The position numbers were made by a program, and so were the translations under genes. Below, piece by piece: positions 53,006-61,754 of a DNA stretch of 64,000 nucleotides. The stretch lies in the NCBI RefSeq assembly GCF_028290495.1, contig NZ_JAQGJT010000019.1, forward strand, positions 1 to 64,000, read 5' to 3'. The DNA comes from Tardiphaga sp. GTDB lineage: Bacteria > Pseudomonadota > Alphaproteobacteria > Rhizobiales > Xanthobacteraceae. Each line of letters begins with the position of its first letter. Within the stretch, counting starts at the first letter, position 1. The notes beneath the pieces were generated by a model, which was not told where the DNA came from, ran no database searches, and was given only the letters and a program-made list of their open reading frames with translations.

Positions 53006-53891
53006 TTCATCCCACGGCGAACCCCGGGCTTGCCCGGGGCCGCAACCGATCCAGCGCGGCGCGACACGGTTCACCGTGCCGCGCGGCGCCGTCGATACCC
53101 ACGCCCATGTCATCGGCCTGCCGCCGGAATATCCGTTCGTGGCCGAACGCAGCTACACGCCGCCGGAAGCGACGGCAGCGTCCTATCTGTCGATGCTGGA
53201 CGCCACCGGCGCGACCTACGGCGTGCTGACGCAAGTCAGCGTGCACGGCACCGACAACCGCCTGCTGGTCGACGCGCTCAGCGCCAACCGGCAGCGGCTG
53301 CGCGGCATCGCCGTGATTCCGCTGGATTGTCCGGAGAAGGACAAGGCAGCGCTGAAGGAGGCCGGCGTAGTCGGCCTGCGCATCAACGTGCTGTACGGCG
53401 GCGGCGTGGGCTTCTCGCAGCTGGAAGACTACGCAGCGCTTTGTCGCGAGATGGGCTGGCATCTCCAGTTCCTGATCGATGCCAAGGACATCCCGCCGCT
53501 GGCGTCGCGCTTTGCGAAGCTGCCGGTGCCGTTCCTGATCGACCACATGGGTCACTTCCCAACCTCGCGTGGCGTGGACGATCAGGGCTTCCAGGCCCTG
53601 CTCGGCGTGGTGCGTGACGGCGCATGGGTGCGTCTGTCCGGCGCCTATCGCACCAGCGTCGAAGGCCGGCCGCCCTACAGCGACACGATCCCCTTCGCGC
53701 GGCTGCTGGTCGAAGCCAATCCGGACCGTTGCGTCTGGGGATCCGACTGGCCGCATGTCGCCAACTGGGACGTCATGATGGGTGTAAACGAACTGCTCGA
53801 CCTGCTCGCAGACTGGGTGCCTGACGAAGCGGTTCGCAACCGCATCCTCACCACCAATCCGCAAAAACTGTTCGGTTTTCCAGCCGTCTGA
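52992..53891 (+). CDS. Amidohydrolase 2 family TIM-barrel hydrolase (PDC lactonase-like)
   Basis: 299 residues. Metal motif GAVDTHAHVIGLPPEYPF, then FLIDHMGHFPTSRG and the C-terminal WGSDWPHVANWD are typical of the amidohydrolase-2 family, including 2-pyrone-4,6-dicarboxylate lactonase and related hydrolases of aromatic breakdown. With the overlapping MFS gene it forms an uptake-and-hydrolysis pair; the substrate cannot be read from sequence. The ATG at 52992 is inside the MFS 3' end. Confidence 0.87.
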   Translation: MQTPDSSHGEPRACPGPQPIQRGATRFTVPRGAVDTHAHVIGLPPEYPFVAERSYTPPEATAASYLSMLDATGATYGVLTQVSVHGTDNRLLVDALSANRQRLRGIAVIPLDCPEKDKAALKEAGVVGLRINVLYGGGVGFSQLEDYAALCREMGWHLQFLIDAKDIPPLASRFAKLPVPFLIDHMGHFPTSRGVDDQGFQALLGVVRDGAWVRLSGAYRTSVEGRPPYSDTIPFARLLVEANPDRCVWGSDWPHVANWDVMMGVNELLDLLADWVPDEAVRNRILTTNPQKLFGFPAV

Positions 53892-53892
53892 A

Positions 53893-54558
53893 CTAGCGGC
53901 CCACCGAGTACGGCCCGCCTTTTTCCAGCGCACGCTGGTAGGCGGGCCGGGCGTGGATCTTCGCCAGAAATGCCATCGCCTTCGGATGCCCCTGTGCAAG
54001 CCCCGCGCGGCCGGCGGCAGCTTCCAGCGGGAAGCTCATCTGAATGTCCGCCGCGGTGAAATCCCCGCCCGCGAACCATTCGCTCTTGCCGAGCTCGCCT
54101 TCCCAAAATGCCATGTGCTGCTTGAGCTGCGGATTGACCATCGTATCCAGCGCCTTGGCCGAGATCGCCTTGACCAGCGGACGCAGCAGCAGCGGCGCAC
54201 GCTTCGGCATGAAACCAAAGATCAGCTTCATCAGCAGCGGCGGCATCGCCGAGCCTTCGGCGTAATGCAGCCAATAGGTGAAGCGCAGCCGCTCCGGCGT
54301 GCCCACCGGCGGGATCAGCCGGCCTTCGCCGTAAGTGCCGACGATATATTCGATGATGGCGCCGGACTCGGCGATGGTGTTGCCGTTGTCGGTGATGACC
54401 GGCGACTTGCCGAGCGGATGGATCGCGCGCAATTCCGGCGGCGCCAGCATGGTCGGCAGACGCTGGTAGCGAACGATCTCATAGGGCACGCCTAGCTCTT
54501 CGAGCAGCCACAGCACCCGCTGCGAACGGGAATTATTGAGGTGATGGACAGTGAGCAT
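53893..54558 (-). CDS. Glutathione S-transferase
   Basis: 221 residues. Thioredoxin-like N-domain (LTVHHLNNSRSQRVLWLLEE, with the Asn-Ser-Arg-Ser active site of bacterial GSTs, and GKSPVITDNGNTIAESGAII for glutathione binding) and an all-helical C-domain with FTAADIQMSFPLEAAAGR. Faces the DUF2239 gene across a palindromic operator, so they are likely co-regulated. It converges with the amidohydrolase (1-base gap). Confidence 0.92.
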   Translation of the reverse strand: MLTVHHLNNSRSQRVLWLLEELGVPYEIVRYQRLPTMLAPPELRAIHPLGKSPVITDNGNTIAESGAIIEYIVGTYGEGRLIPPVGTPERLRFTYWLHYAEGSAMPPLLMKLIFGFMPKRAPLLLRPLVKAISAKALDTMVNPQLKQHMAFWEGELGKSEWFAGGDFTAADIQMSFPLEAAAGRAGLAQGHPKAMAFLAKIHARPAYQRALEKGGPYSVGR

Positions 54559-54602
54559 GGCGGTCCTCAGGTTCGGGGAAGGGCGTTTCGGCAGGCAATA
54601 TT

Positions 54603-54646
54603 ATCACCCGGGTATTATTGACAATAATATTACCCGGGCATAAATA
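54603..54646. promoter_or_regulatory. Palindromic operator between GST and DUF2239 genes
   Basis: CCCGGGTATTATTG, one A, then CAATAATATTACCCGGG: a near-perfect inverted repeat with two CCCGGG cores, flanked by AT-rich sequence and a preceding TATTATCA. It lies 45 bases before the GST start and about 40 before the DUF2239 start. It looks like the site of a dimeric repressor acting on both divergent promoters; the regulator is not encoded nearby. Confidence 0.75.
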
Positions 54647-54685
54647 AGCATCTCTATTACCGTCATTAGACAACAGGTGCAGACC

Positions 54686-55306
54686 ATGACCAGAACTCTT
54701 TCGATCGGCTTTAGTGCATTCGCCGGCGACCGATTGCTGGCGACCGGACCACTGGCCGAGGTGGCAATTGCGGTGAAGATGGCATCCGGCGGCGCCATTG
54801 CCGCGCCGATTCTGATCTTCGACGACCGCACAGGCCGCGCGATCGACCTGGACCTTCGCGGCAGCCACCGCGAGATCGTCGCCCGCCTGCCTCAGCCGCC
54901 GCTGGAAAGCGCCGTGGAGACTGCGCCGCGCGGCCGCGGCCGGCCGAAGCTCGGCGTAGTGTCGCGCGAGGTGACGCTGCTGCCGCGGCATTGGGACTGG
55001 CTCAATGCACGCCCCGGCGGCGCGTCGGTGGCGCTACGCAAACTGGTCGAAGAGGCCCGGCGCGTTCACGCCGACGCCGACCGGATTCGCGCGGCCCGCG
55101 ATGCCGCCTATCATTTCATGTCGGCGATGGCCGGCGACCGGCCACACTTCGAGGAAGCCGCGCGCGCGCTGTTTGCCGGCGATGAAGCACGCTTTGCGGC
55201 GCTGATCGCCGACTGGCCGGGCGATATCCGCGCGCACCTCTTGCGGCTTACTTCCGCCATCACATTGCAGCGACAGCCGGTTGATCCCGCCGCATCGAGC
55301 CGATAG
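54686..55306 (+). CDS. DUF2239 family protein
   Basis: 206 residues. LLATGPLAEVAIAVKMA and LIFDDRTGRAIDLDLRGS, with RGRGRPKLGVVSREVTLLPR and HWDWLNARPGGASVALRKLV, mark the DUF2239 family. The central part resembles a short DNA- or RNA-binding module that also occurs in RHH-like proteins, but no function is established. ATG 54686 is chosen; GTG 54677 adds three residues. It is directly under the palindromic operator, so it could be the regulator of that site. Confidence 0.85.
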   Translation: MTRTLSIGFSAFAGDRLLATGPLAEVAIAVKMASGGAIAAPILIFDDRTGRAIDLDLRGSHREIVARLPQPPLESAVETAPRGRGRPKLGVVSREVTLLPRHWDWLNARPGGASVALRKLVEEARRVHADADRIRAARDAAYHFMSAMAGDRPHFEEAARALFAGDEARFAALIADWPGDIRAHLLRLTSAITLQRQPVDPAASSR

Positions 55307-55375
55307 GCTCCTTGAAATGACACTTGTCATATAAGGCTGCCCGGAAGAGGCTGCCGGCATTCAAGGGAGCCTTTC

Positions 55376-55990
55376 GTGACCGCACCAGCCCCGCAATTCC
55401 TGTTCGATTTCGGCAGCCCCAACGCCTTCCTCAGCCATGAGGCGATCCCGGCGATCGAAGCGCGCAGCGGCGCGAAGTTCGAATACGTGCCGGTGCTGCT
55501 CGGCGGCATCTTCAAGGCCACCAACAACAAGTCGCCGGCGGAATCACTGGCCGGCATCAAGAACAAGCGCGAATTCCACGCGCTGGAGACCGAGCGCTTC
55601 GTCAAGCGCTTCCAGGTCGCCCCCTATGTGATGAACCCGTTCTTCCCGGTGAATACGCTGAACCTGATGCGCGCGGCGATCGCCGCGCAGATCGAAGGTG
55701 TGTTCAAGAAGTACGTCGAGGCGGCGTTCCATCACATGTGGCGCGAGCCGAAAAAGATGGACGATCCGGAGATCGCGCTTGCCGCGCTGAATTCGTCGGG
55801 CATTGATGCCGCCAGATTGTTCACGCGCGCGCAGGAGCCGGAGGTGAAAGCGAAACTCGTCGTCAACACGCAGGACGCCGTTGAGCGCGGCGCGTTCGGC
55901 TCTCCCACTTTCTTCGTCGGCAACGAAATGTATTACGGCAAGGAACAGCTCCGCGAGATCGAGGATCTGTTTTCCGGCGCCGGCAAATGA
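55376..55990 (+). CDS. 2-Hydroxychromene-2-carboxylate isomerase-like protein (DsbA family)
   Basis: 204 residues from a GTG start. Thioredoxin/GST-kappa fold with FLFDFGSPNAFLSHEAIPAI; the catalytic Ser of the family is in FGSPNAF. VLLGGIFKATNNKSP and FGSPTFFVGNEMYYGKEQL agree with HCCA isomerases, glutathione-dependent enzymes of naphthalene-type breakdown that also act on other substrates. It overlaps the next SDR gene by 4 bases (ATGA). Confidence 0.88.
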   Translation: MTAPAPQFLFDFGSPNAFLSHEAIPAIEARSGAKFEYVPVLLGGIFKATNNKSPAESLAGIKNKREFHALETERFVKRFQVAPYVMNPFFPVNTLNLMRAAIAAQIEGVFKKYVEAAFHHMWREPKKMDDPEIALAALNSSGIDAARLFTRAQEPEVKAKLVVNTQDAVERGAFGSPTFFVGNEMYYGKEQLREIEDLFSGAGK

Positions 55991-56739
55991 CGGAGCACCC
56001 CGTGCAAAAACGCAACGCCACGGTCGCTGTGATCGGCGCCGGCGATTTCATCGGCTCGGAGATCGCCAAAAAATTTGCCGCCGAAGGTTTCACGGTGTTC
56101 GCCGGTCGCCGCAATGGCGACAAGCTGGCGCCTCTGGTCGCGGAGATCGAGGCGATGGGCGGCACCATCGTGGCGCGCTCGCTGGATGCGCGCAAGGAGG
56201 AGGAGGTCACCGCCTTCCTGAACGACGCCGATGCGCACGCGCCGCTCGAAGTCTGCATCTTCAACATCGGCGCCAACGTCAATTTCCCGATCCTGGAGAC
56301 CACCGAGCGGGTATTCCGCAAAGTCTGGGAGATGGCGTGCTATTCCGGCTTCCTCGCCGGGCGCGAGGCGGCGCGGCTGATGCTGGCGCGCGGGCAGGGC
56401 AATATCTTCTTCACCGGCGCCACCGCCAGTCTGCGTGGCGGCTCGGGATTTGCCGCTTTCGCCGCCGCCAAGTTCGGGCTGCGTGCGATCGCCCAATCGA
56501 TAGCCCGCGAGCTCGGGCCGAAGAACATTCACGTCGCGCATCTGATCATCGATTCCGGCGTCGATACCGCCTGGGTGCGCGAGCGCCGCGAGGCGATGTG
56601 GGGCAAGGAGGCGCTCGACAATCCCGACCTGCTGATGCCGCCGGCCTCGGTCGCCGCATCCTACTGGCAGCTCTACCAGCAGCCGCGCAGCGCCTGGACA
56701 TTCGAGCTGGAAATTCGCCCGTTCGGGGAGAAGTGGTAG
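55987..56739 (+). CDS. SDR-family protein with Phe in place of catalytic Tyr
   Basis: 250 residues. The N-terminal cofactor loop reads VIGAGDFIGSEIAKKFAAEG and the third-strand motif FNIGANVNFP replaces NNAG. At the active site, TGATASLRGGSGFAAFAAAK keeps the Ser and Lys, but the YxxxK tyrosine is Phe (FAAAK). The change recurs, as I remember, in close bradyrhizobial relatives, so it may be a subfamily with altered or lost catalysis. Translationally coupled to the isomerase gene. Confidence 0.85.
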   Translation: MTEHPVQKRNATVAVIGAGDFIGSEIAKKFAAEGFTVFAGRRNGDKLAPLVAEIEAMGGTIVARSLDARKEEEVTAFLNDADAHAPLEVCIFNIGANVNFPILETTERVFRKVWEMACYSGFLAGREAARLMLARGQGNIFFTGATASLRGGSGFAAFAAAKFGLRAIAQSIARELGPKNIHVAHLIIDSGVDTAWVRERREAMWGKEALDNPDLLMPPASVAASYWQLYQQPRSAWTFELEIRPFGEKW

Positions 56740-56740
56740 T

Positions 56741-56850
56741 GCATGCCCTCATGGTGAGGAGGCGCCCTTGCGCCGTCTCGAACCATGAGGATGTTCATCC
56801 CGCGTCCCTCGAGACGCGGCCAAGTGGCCGCTCCTCGGGATGAGGGCGTA
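56741..56850. repeat. Extragenic palindromic repeat between SDR and panE-like genes
   Basis: CATGCCCTCATGGTGAGGAG at one end and CTCGGGATGAGGGCG at the other pair over a stem with inner arms CGTCTCGAACCATGAGG and CCGCGTCCCTCGAGACGCGG. This is a common repeat type of Bradyrhizobium intergenic DNA. Confidence 0.65.
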
Positions 56851-56888
56851 GCCAAGATCGTTTCAACTAACCATCAAGGACATTACCC

Positions 56889-57809
56889 ATGCGTATTCTC
56901 GTGGTCGGCGCCGGTGCGATCGGCGGATACTTCGGCGGCAGGCTGCTGCAGGCTGGCAATGACGTCACTTTCCTGGTGCGAGCAAAGCGCGCTGCCGAAC
57001 TGGCCGGCGCAGGTCTGGTAATCAAGAGCCCGCATGGCGATATCACGCTGAAGAATCCGCCGACGCTGCAGGCCGGCGCGTTCACGGAAAAATTCGATGC
57101 CGTGCTGCTGAGCTGCAAGGCGTTCGATCTCGACGACGCCATCGCGTCGTTCGCGCCCGCGGTCGGACCCGACACCGCGATTATCCCGATGCTCAACGGC
57201 ATGCGGCACCTCGACGTGCTGGAGCAGAAGTTCGGCGCAGCCCATGTGATGGGCGGTCAGTGCCAGATCGCCGCGACGCTGAACGCGCAGCGCGAGGTGG
57301 TGCAGATGACGCCGATGCAGGCGCTGAGCTTCGGCGAGCGCAACGGCTCAATGTCGGCGCGGTTACAGAAACTCGCCGCCGTCATGGCGTCCGGAAATTT
57401 CGACGGCAAGCCCAGCACCACCATCCTGCATGACATGTGGGAGAAGTGGGTATTCCTGGCGACCATCGCAGGCGCCACCAGCGTGATGCGCGCGGCCATA
57501 GGCGATATCATTGCAGCCCCCGACGGCCGTGATTTCATCCTCGGCGTCCGCGACGAATGCGCCTCGGTGGCATCTGCCAACGGCTTTGCGCCGCGCGCCG
57601 CGTTTCTCGAACGCACCGTAGGCATGCTGACTGCAGTGGGCTCCAAGCTCACCGCTTCGATGTTCCGCGACATTTTGATCGGCGCACCGATCGAGGCCGA
57701 CCAGATCATCGGCGACCTGATCGCCCGCGCCGACGCCGCCAAAATGCCGGTGCCGAAGCTGCGGGTAATCTATACGCACCTCAAGACGTATGAGAACGCG
57801 CGCGCGTAG
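56889..57809 (+). CDS. 2-Dehydropantoate 2-reductase family protein
   Basis: 306 residues. Rossmann start MRILVVGAGAIGGYFGGRLL, the LLSCKAFDLDDAI lysine-bearing strand and the C-terminal domain with WEKWVFLATIAGATSVMRAA are typical of ketopantoate reductases (pantothenate synthesis). Several paralogues exist in such genomes and some act on other 2-keto acids, so I do not assign panE. Upstream is a repeat; downstream another before the convergent cytochrome gene. Confidence 0.88.
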   Translation: MRILVVGAGAIGGYFGGRLLQAGNDVTFLVRAKRAAELAGAGLVIKSPHGDITLKNPPTLQAGAFTEKFDAVLLSCKAFDLDDAIASFAPAVGPDTAIIPMLNGMRHLDVLEQKFGAAHVMGGQCQIAATLNAQREVVQMTPMQALSFGERNGSMSARLQKLAAVMASGNFDGKPSTTILHDMWEKWVFLATIAGATSVMRAAIGDIIAAPDGRDFILGVRDECASVASANGFAPRAAFLERTVGMLTAVGSKLTASMFRDILIGAPIEADQIIGDLIARADAAKMPVPKLRVIYTHLKTYENARA

Positions 57810-57810
57810 C

Positions 57811-57970
57811 GTGGTCGTCCCGGCAAGCTCGCGCATCAGCGCAAGCGCAAGCCGGGCCCCATAACCTCCGTCCGCAATGGTTAGTCAGAGGCGGCAACCG
57901 CGCAGCACATTTTCCAGCGTGTATGGGTCCCGGATCGGCGTTCGCTTTGCTCACTTGTCCGGGACGACAG
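57811..57970. repeat. Extragenic palindromic repeat between panE-like and cytochrome genes
   Basis: Starts GTGGTCGTCCCGGCAAGC and ends TCACTTGTCCGGGACGAC. Long-range inverted ends with smaller inner hairpins (such as GCGCAAGCGC) fit the GTCATCCCGG repeat class. It lies between convergent genes and can act as terminator for both. Confidence 0.65.
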
Positions 57971-57983
57971 CGCTTGGCGAAGC

Positions 57984-58571
57984 TCACAGATGCGCGAAGT
58001 AATGCGCCATTGCGGTGATTTCCTCTTCGCTCAACGGAAAGGCGACATCGGCCATCGCGGCCATGCCGCCGCCGGAGCGGGCGCTGGACTTGTAATCGTG
58101 CAGCGCCTTGACGAGATATTCCTCGCGCTGGCCGGCGATGCGCGCCACCGCCTTGGTGCCGGCAAAGGATTCTCCGTGGCATGACGCGCAACGCCGGCCG
58201 ACGGCGGCCTGCGCGCCCTTTGCCGAGAGATCGGGGTTGTCATCCGGCTTTTTTGGCGGCGGCGGCAGCGACGCAAAATACGCCGCGAGATTGCGGATGT
58301 CGTCATTCGTCAGGGGCTCCACGACCGGCTGCATCTGCTCGTTCTTCCGTGTGCCACTGCGGAAAAACACCAGCTGCCACTGGATGAACGCGTCGGGCTG
58401 CGCCGCCAGCGACGGAATATTCTCGATCTGCGAATTGCCGTTCTCGCCGTGACAGCCACTGCAAAGTTCGGCCTTCTCCTTGCCGGCGGCTAGGTCGGCG
58501 GCGTGCGACGCCGGCACACTCGAAAATAAGAAACAGAGTGCGACGGCAGACAGCAATCTCATCATACGCAT
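57984..58571 (-). CDS. Di-haem cytochrome c (c4-like)
   Basis: 195 residues with a signal peptide (LLSAVALCFLFSSVPASHA). Two haem motifs, CSGCH and CASCH, each begin a class I cytochrome c domain, so this is a c4-type periplasmic electron carrier. It follows the PQQ-type sugar dehydrogenase on the same strand, 150 bases downstream and split by a repeat; transfer of electrons from that enzyme is a fair inference. Starts at 58571, 58565 or 58562 are possible. Confidence 0.9.
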   Translation of the reverse strand: MRMMRLLSAVALCFLFSSVPASHAADLAAGKEKAELCSGCHGENGNSQIENIPSLAAQPDAFIQWQLVFFRSGTRKNEQMQPVVEPLTNDDIRNLAAYFASLPPPPKKPDDNPDLSAKGAQAAVGRRCASCHGESFAGTKAVARIAGQREEYLVKALHDYKSSARSGGGMAAMADVAFPLSEEEITAMAHYFAHL

Positions 58572-58593
58572 TCCATTTCCGACCCATCGGCCT

Positions 58594-58677
58594 TCATTGC
58601 GAGGCGCAGAGCGACGAAGCAATCCAGGCGACAGGTGAAGAAAGCACTGGATTGCTTCGCTACGCTCGCAATGACGT
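58594..58677. repeat. Extragenic palindromic repeat between cytochrome and sugar dehydrogenase
   Basis: Begins TTCATTGCGAGG, ends TCGCAATGACG, with paired inner arms GCGACGAAGCAATCCAG and CTGGATTGCTTCGCTACGC. Same family as 41251-41360. Confidence 0.7.
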
Positions 58678-58720
58678 GGAGAGAGCAGTGCGCCGCCTCT
58701 CCGACGTCACGTGCGCAGCC

Positions 58721-59977
58721 TTACTTGCTGTAGCTGATGCGGTACACCGCACCCGCCCAGTCGTCGGCCACCAGCAACGAGCCATCCTTGGCCAGCACGA
58801 TATCGGCGGGACGACCAAGATAGCCCTGGTCACCCTCGATCCAGCCGGACGCAAAGATCTCCTGCCTGGCGTTCTTGCCGTCGGGACCGGCGATCACGCG
58901 CTTGATGCGTGCACCCTGGTACTTATGCCGGTTCCAGGAACCGTGCTCGGCGATGAAGATGTTGTTTTTGTAGGCGGCGGGGAATTGATCGCCGGTATAG
59001 AACTTCATCCCCAAGGGAGCGACATGCGCGCCGAGGTTCAACACCGGCGGCGTGAACTCCGAGCACTGGTGCCCCATCGCGAACTTCGGATCCGGCATGT
59101 CGCCCTGATGACAATGCGGATAGCCGAAATGCTCGCCAAGCTTCGAGATCATGTTGAGCTTGTCGCTCGGCATGTCGTCGCTGATCCAGTCGCGGGCATT
59201 CTCGGTGAACCAGTACTTGCCGGTGCGCGGATCGACGTCGCCGCCGACGCTGTTGCGAACGCCGAGCGCCACGATTTCCGCATTGCCGGTCTTCGGATCG
59301 ACGCGGCGGATCTGCGAAAGCGACGTCGGCGGGATGCCGATGTTGAAGGGAGGTCCGAACGGCACGTAGAACCAGCCGTCCTTGTCCGGCGCCAGATACT
59401 TCCAGCCATGCGCGGCGTAAGACGGCATGTCGTCATACACCACCTTGCCGGCGCCAAGCTTGTCGAGATTGGCTTCGGCGTTGTCGTAACGGATCAGCTT
59501 GTCGATATCGATGACGTAGAGCGCGCCGCCCTGGAAAGCGATGCCGGTCGGCATCTTCAAGCCCTTGATGACGGTCTTGACCTCTTTCTTGCCGCCCTTG
59601 TCGGTGATCGCATAGACGTTGCCGAGACCGAACGAGCCGACGAACAGCGTGCCGTTATCGCCCCACGCCATCTGCCGCGCCGCGAGCACGCCGGAGGCAT
59701 AGACCTCGATCTTGAATCCTTCCGGAAGTTTGATCTTCTTCATCATCGCCGCAAGTTCGGCGTCGGACGCGCCGGTCGGCGGCCCGGACGGCGGCGCCAG
59801 CCCCTTCTGGGCTTCGGTCTCATCGCCGAGGAACCAGTCATCGGGCGGGTTGGTCCAGAAGTCCTTGGTGTCGGATTTGTAGCTCTTGAGCTTTTCCTGA
59901 GCGCTGGCGTGACCTATCCCGGCGATGGCGAGGACGGTGGCGCATGCGAGCACGGATCGACGAAACATCGATGTCAT
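58721..59977 (-). CDS. PQQ-type sugar dehydrogenase-like beta-propeller (sorbosone dehydrogenase family)
   Basis: 418 residues with a signal peptide ending near HASAQ. Beta-propeller repeats with MKKIKLPEGFKIEVYASGVL, then MPTGIAFQGGALYVIDIDKL, NSVGGDVDPRTGKYWFTENA and the end DIVLAKDGSLLVADDWAGAV are typical of the glucose/L-sorbosone dehydrogenase family, periplasmic enzymes that oxidise sugars or aldoses with PQQ. Substrate and cofactor use are not proven here. A cytochrome c gene follows. Confidence 0.86.
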   Translation of the reverse strand: MTSMFRRSVLACATVLAIAGIGHASAQEKLKSYKSDTKDFWTNPPDDWFLGDETEAQKGLAPPSGPPTGASDAELAAMMKKIKLPEGFKIEVYASGVLAARQMAWGDNGTLFVGSFGLGNVYAITDKGGKKEVKTVIKGLKMPTGIAFQGGALYVIDIDKLIRYDNAEANLDKLGAGKVVYDDMPSYAAHGWKYLAPDKDGWFYVPFGPPFNIGIPPTSLSQIRRVDPKTGNAEIVALGVRNSVGGDVDPRTGKYWFTENARDWISDDMPSDKLNMISKLGEHFGYPHCHQGDMPDPKFAMGHQCSEFTPPVLNLGAHVAPLGMKFYTGDQFPAAYKNNIFIAEHGSWNRHKYQGARIKRVIAGPDGKNARQEIFASGWIEGDQGYLGRPADIVLAKDGSLLVADDWAGAVYRISYSK

Positions 59978-60287
59978 CGTGTCACTCCCTGTGCAGCTCG
60001 TTGCGGCTGCGATGTCTTGTTTGAACCTACGAGACGATTTTATTGGTCGGCGGTTGAGCAGACGTCAAATGCTACCACATGTTTTTGCCGCGCCAAGTGC
60101 TGCGTAGGGCGTGCAACGCAAAGTGATAGTGCGGCCATCCGCTGCATTGCGACAACGGATAGCTTCTCATCGCATCCGCTGGTACGAGTCAGGCGCGCAC
60201 ACACAGCCATCGATCCATGTCTTGGCAAATCTTGGCGAAGTCAGGCAGGAACCCTCGGGCGGCGCGCAGCAGATATCGCGAGTGGAA
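59978..60287. other. 310-base gap, no gene seen
   Basis: No supported gene or clear hairpin. It must carry the promoter of the sugar dehydrogenase gene (right part of its leader). Composition is somewhat lower in GC than its neighbours. Confidence 0.5.
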
Positions 60288-61226
60288 CTACGATGGGCGC
60301 GGCCGTCCGGGTTCTCCCATCGTGCATTCCAGCGCGGCGCGATCCCACTTCGCCAGAGTAGCCGCGGCCTCATAGGTGCTTTGCAGGAACTGCAGCAGCA
60401 CGGCGTCCGGATCGGCGGCGGTTCGTACAGCGTCATACGGCAGAATGAATTCGCCGAGCTCCTTGCTGAAGAACGCGGCTTCCGGCTGCACGCGCGCGTC
60501 GGCAAAGCCCTCGGGGGCGGGATAGGCGTAGGAATAGAACGCGGGATAATCGATCGCGCCGCCGCCGGGCCAGAAGCCGGCGCTGCTCACTTCGTGCGAA
60601 TAGGCCTCGCGCGCGACGGCATCGGACAAATGCGGCACGCCGCCGGGATGCGGCGGGGCAGGGCGTCCGGAGAAGCGCGTCACCGCGAAATCGAAGCTGC
60701 CCCAGAAGAAATGTACCGGACTGGCCTTGCCGAGAAAGCCGGTGCGGAATTGTTTGAACACCCGGTCGGCCTGCCGCAGCAACTGTCCGAAGCGGCCGAC
60801 GGCGTCGGCATCATAGCTGGCGTGGCTGTGATCCTCGCTGAACCGGATCGGCGCGGCGACTTCGTTCGGCAGGTCATCGATCTCGACGGCGATACCGAGT
60901 TCGGCGAGCGCCACCTGCAGTTCGGCATAGAAGCTAGCTACCGATTGCGGCCGCAACGGCAGTTGCCGGCGCGCGCCGTCGGAGGTGTCGATGCGCAGCA
61001 CGTGATCAATGAAGTCGAATGCGATCTCGAAGCTTCCGGCGCCGTCAGGGATCGACGACGTCGTCAGCCCGCGCGTCGTCACATAGAGCACGACATGCCA
61101 GGAGTGATTGAGCCACGATGTTTTCGACAGCCGTATCTTGCCTACTATCTGAGTCCATAGCTGCAGCGTCTCGGCGCTTTCGCGCCAAGCCGGATAATTC
61201 AGCTCAGGCCATGCGGCTGCGCTCAA
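60288..61226 (-). CDS. DUF5996 family protein
   Basis: 312 residues. WPELNYPAWRESAETLQLWT and RLSKTSWLNHSWHVVLYVTT at the N-terminus and HFFWGSFDFAVTRFSGRPAP followed by HEVSSAGFWPGGG are hallmarks of the DUF5996 family, whose function is unknown. It has no signal peptide or membrane helix, and several conserved His and Trp residues hint at a binding pocket. The ATG overlaps the stop of the preceding small membrane protein (4 bases), so they are one unit. Confidence 0.85.
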   Translation of the reverse strand: MSAAAWPELNYPAWRESAETLQLWTQIVGKIRLSKTSWLNHSWHVVLYVTTRGLTTSSIPDGAGSFEIAFDFIDHVLRIDTSDGARRQLPLRPQSVASFYAELQVALAELGIAVEIDDLPNEVAAPIRFSEDHSHASYDADAVGRFGQLLRQADRVFKQFRTGFLGKASPVHFFWGSFDFAVTRFSGRPAPPHPGGVPHLSDAVAREAYSHEVSSAGFWPGGGAIDYPAFYSYAYPAPEGFADARVQPEAAFFSKELGEFILPYDAVRTAADPDAVLLQFLQSTYEAAATLAKWDRAALECTMGEPGRPRPS

Positions 61227-61669
61227 AGCGTCCCCTTGGTGAGATAATTGTACAGCACCGCCAGGGCGACCAAACCGATGAAGATCAGCGCCACGGGCAG
61301 CTTCTTCTTTTCGCGCGGCGGCGGGGTCGGCTTGATCTTGCGGAACGGCGTGACGTTGTCGCCGCCAAGGTTGTCAGACATGATTCGGGCTTTCGGCGCG
61401 GTCTTGATGATGGGGGCCGTGCCGGTGCCGCCCATGCGGGAATAATAGCTCCGGTACACGAGCTGTATGGTGGTCTCGGCTGCGGTCGCCTCGGACGACT
61501 TGCCGCGCGCGGCCAGCGCACGATAGCCGGCGAAGAAGCCTTGCGATTCCTGCGGCAGCGCGTCGATGCTGTTGAGCTTGGCCATCATCAACCAGGTAGC
61601 AAAGTCGGCGCGCGCCTCGTCATTGGCACGCCTGGCGATTTCGAGGTTGGAATCCGTTTTAGCCGGCAT
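61223..61669 (-). CDS. Small C-tail-anchored protein of unknown function
   Basis: 148 residues. Soluble helical N-terminal part (about 1-70), a Pro/Lys-rich linker (PFRKIKPTPPPREKKK) and one C-terminal membrane helix (LPVALIFIGLVALAVLYNYL), so it is likely anchored by its tail with the bulk in the cytosol. I do not recognise the family. ATG 61669 is chosen; the frame is open to 61711. Coupled to the DUF5996 gene by overlap. Confidence 0.75.
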   Translation of the reverse strand: MPAKTDSNLEIARRANDEARADFATWLMMAKLNSIDALPQESQGFFAGYRALAARGKSSEATAAETTIQLVYRSYYSRMGGTGTAPIIKTAPKARIMSDNLGGDNVTPFRKIKPTPPPREKKKLPVALIFIGLVALAVLYNYLTKGTL

Positions 61670-61754
61670 CGTCAGTCCCGCACCCAGTGAGCGCCGGGAT
61701 TGTCTGCCCAACGCCCGGCGATTTCAAGCGAGCGCTTGCACCCCAGATACGACA

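Noticed and set aside
51644-53113. 489-codon minus-strand frame
   Set aside because: Antisense of the MFS transporter; no membrane segments or motifs.
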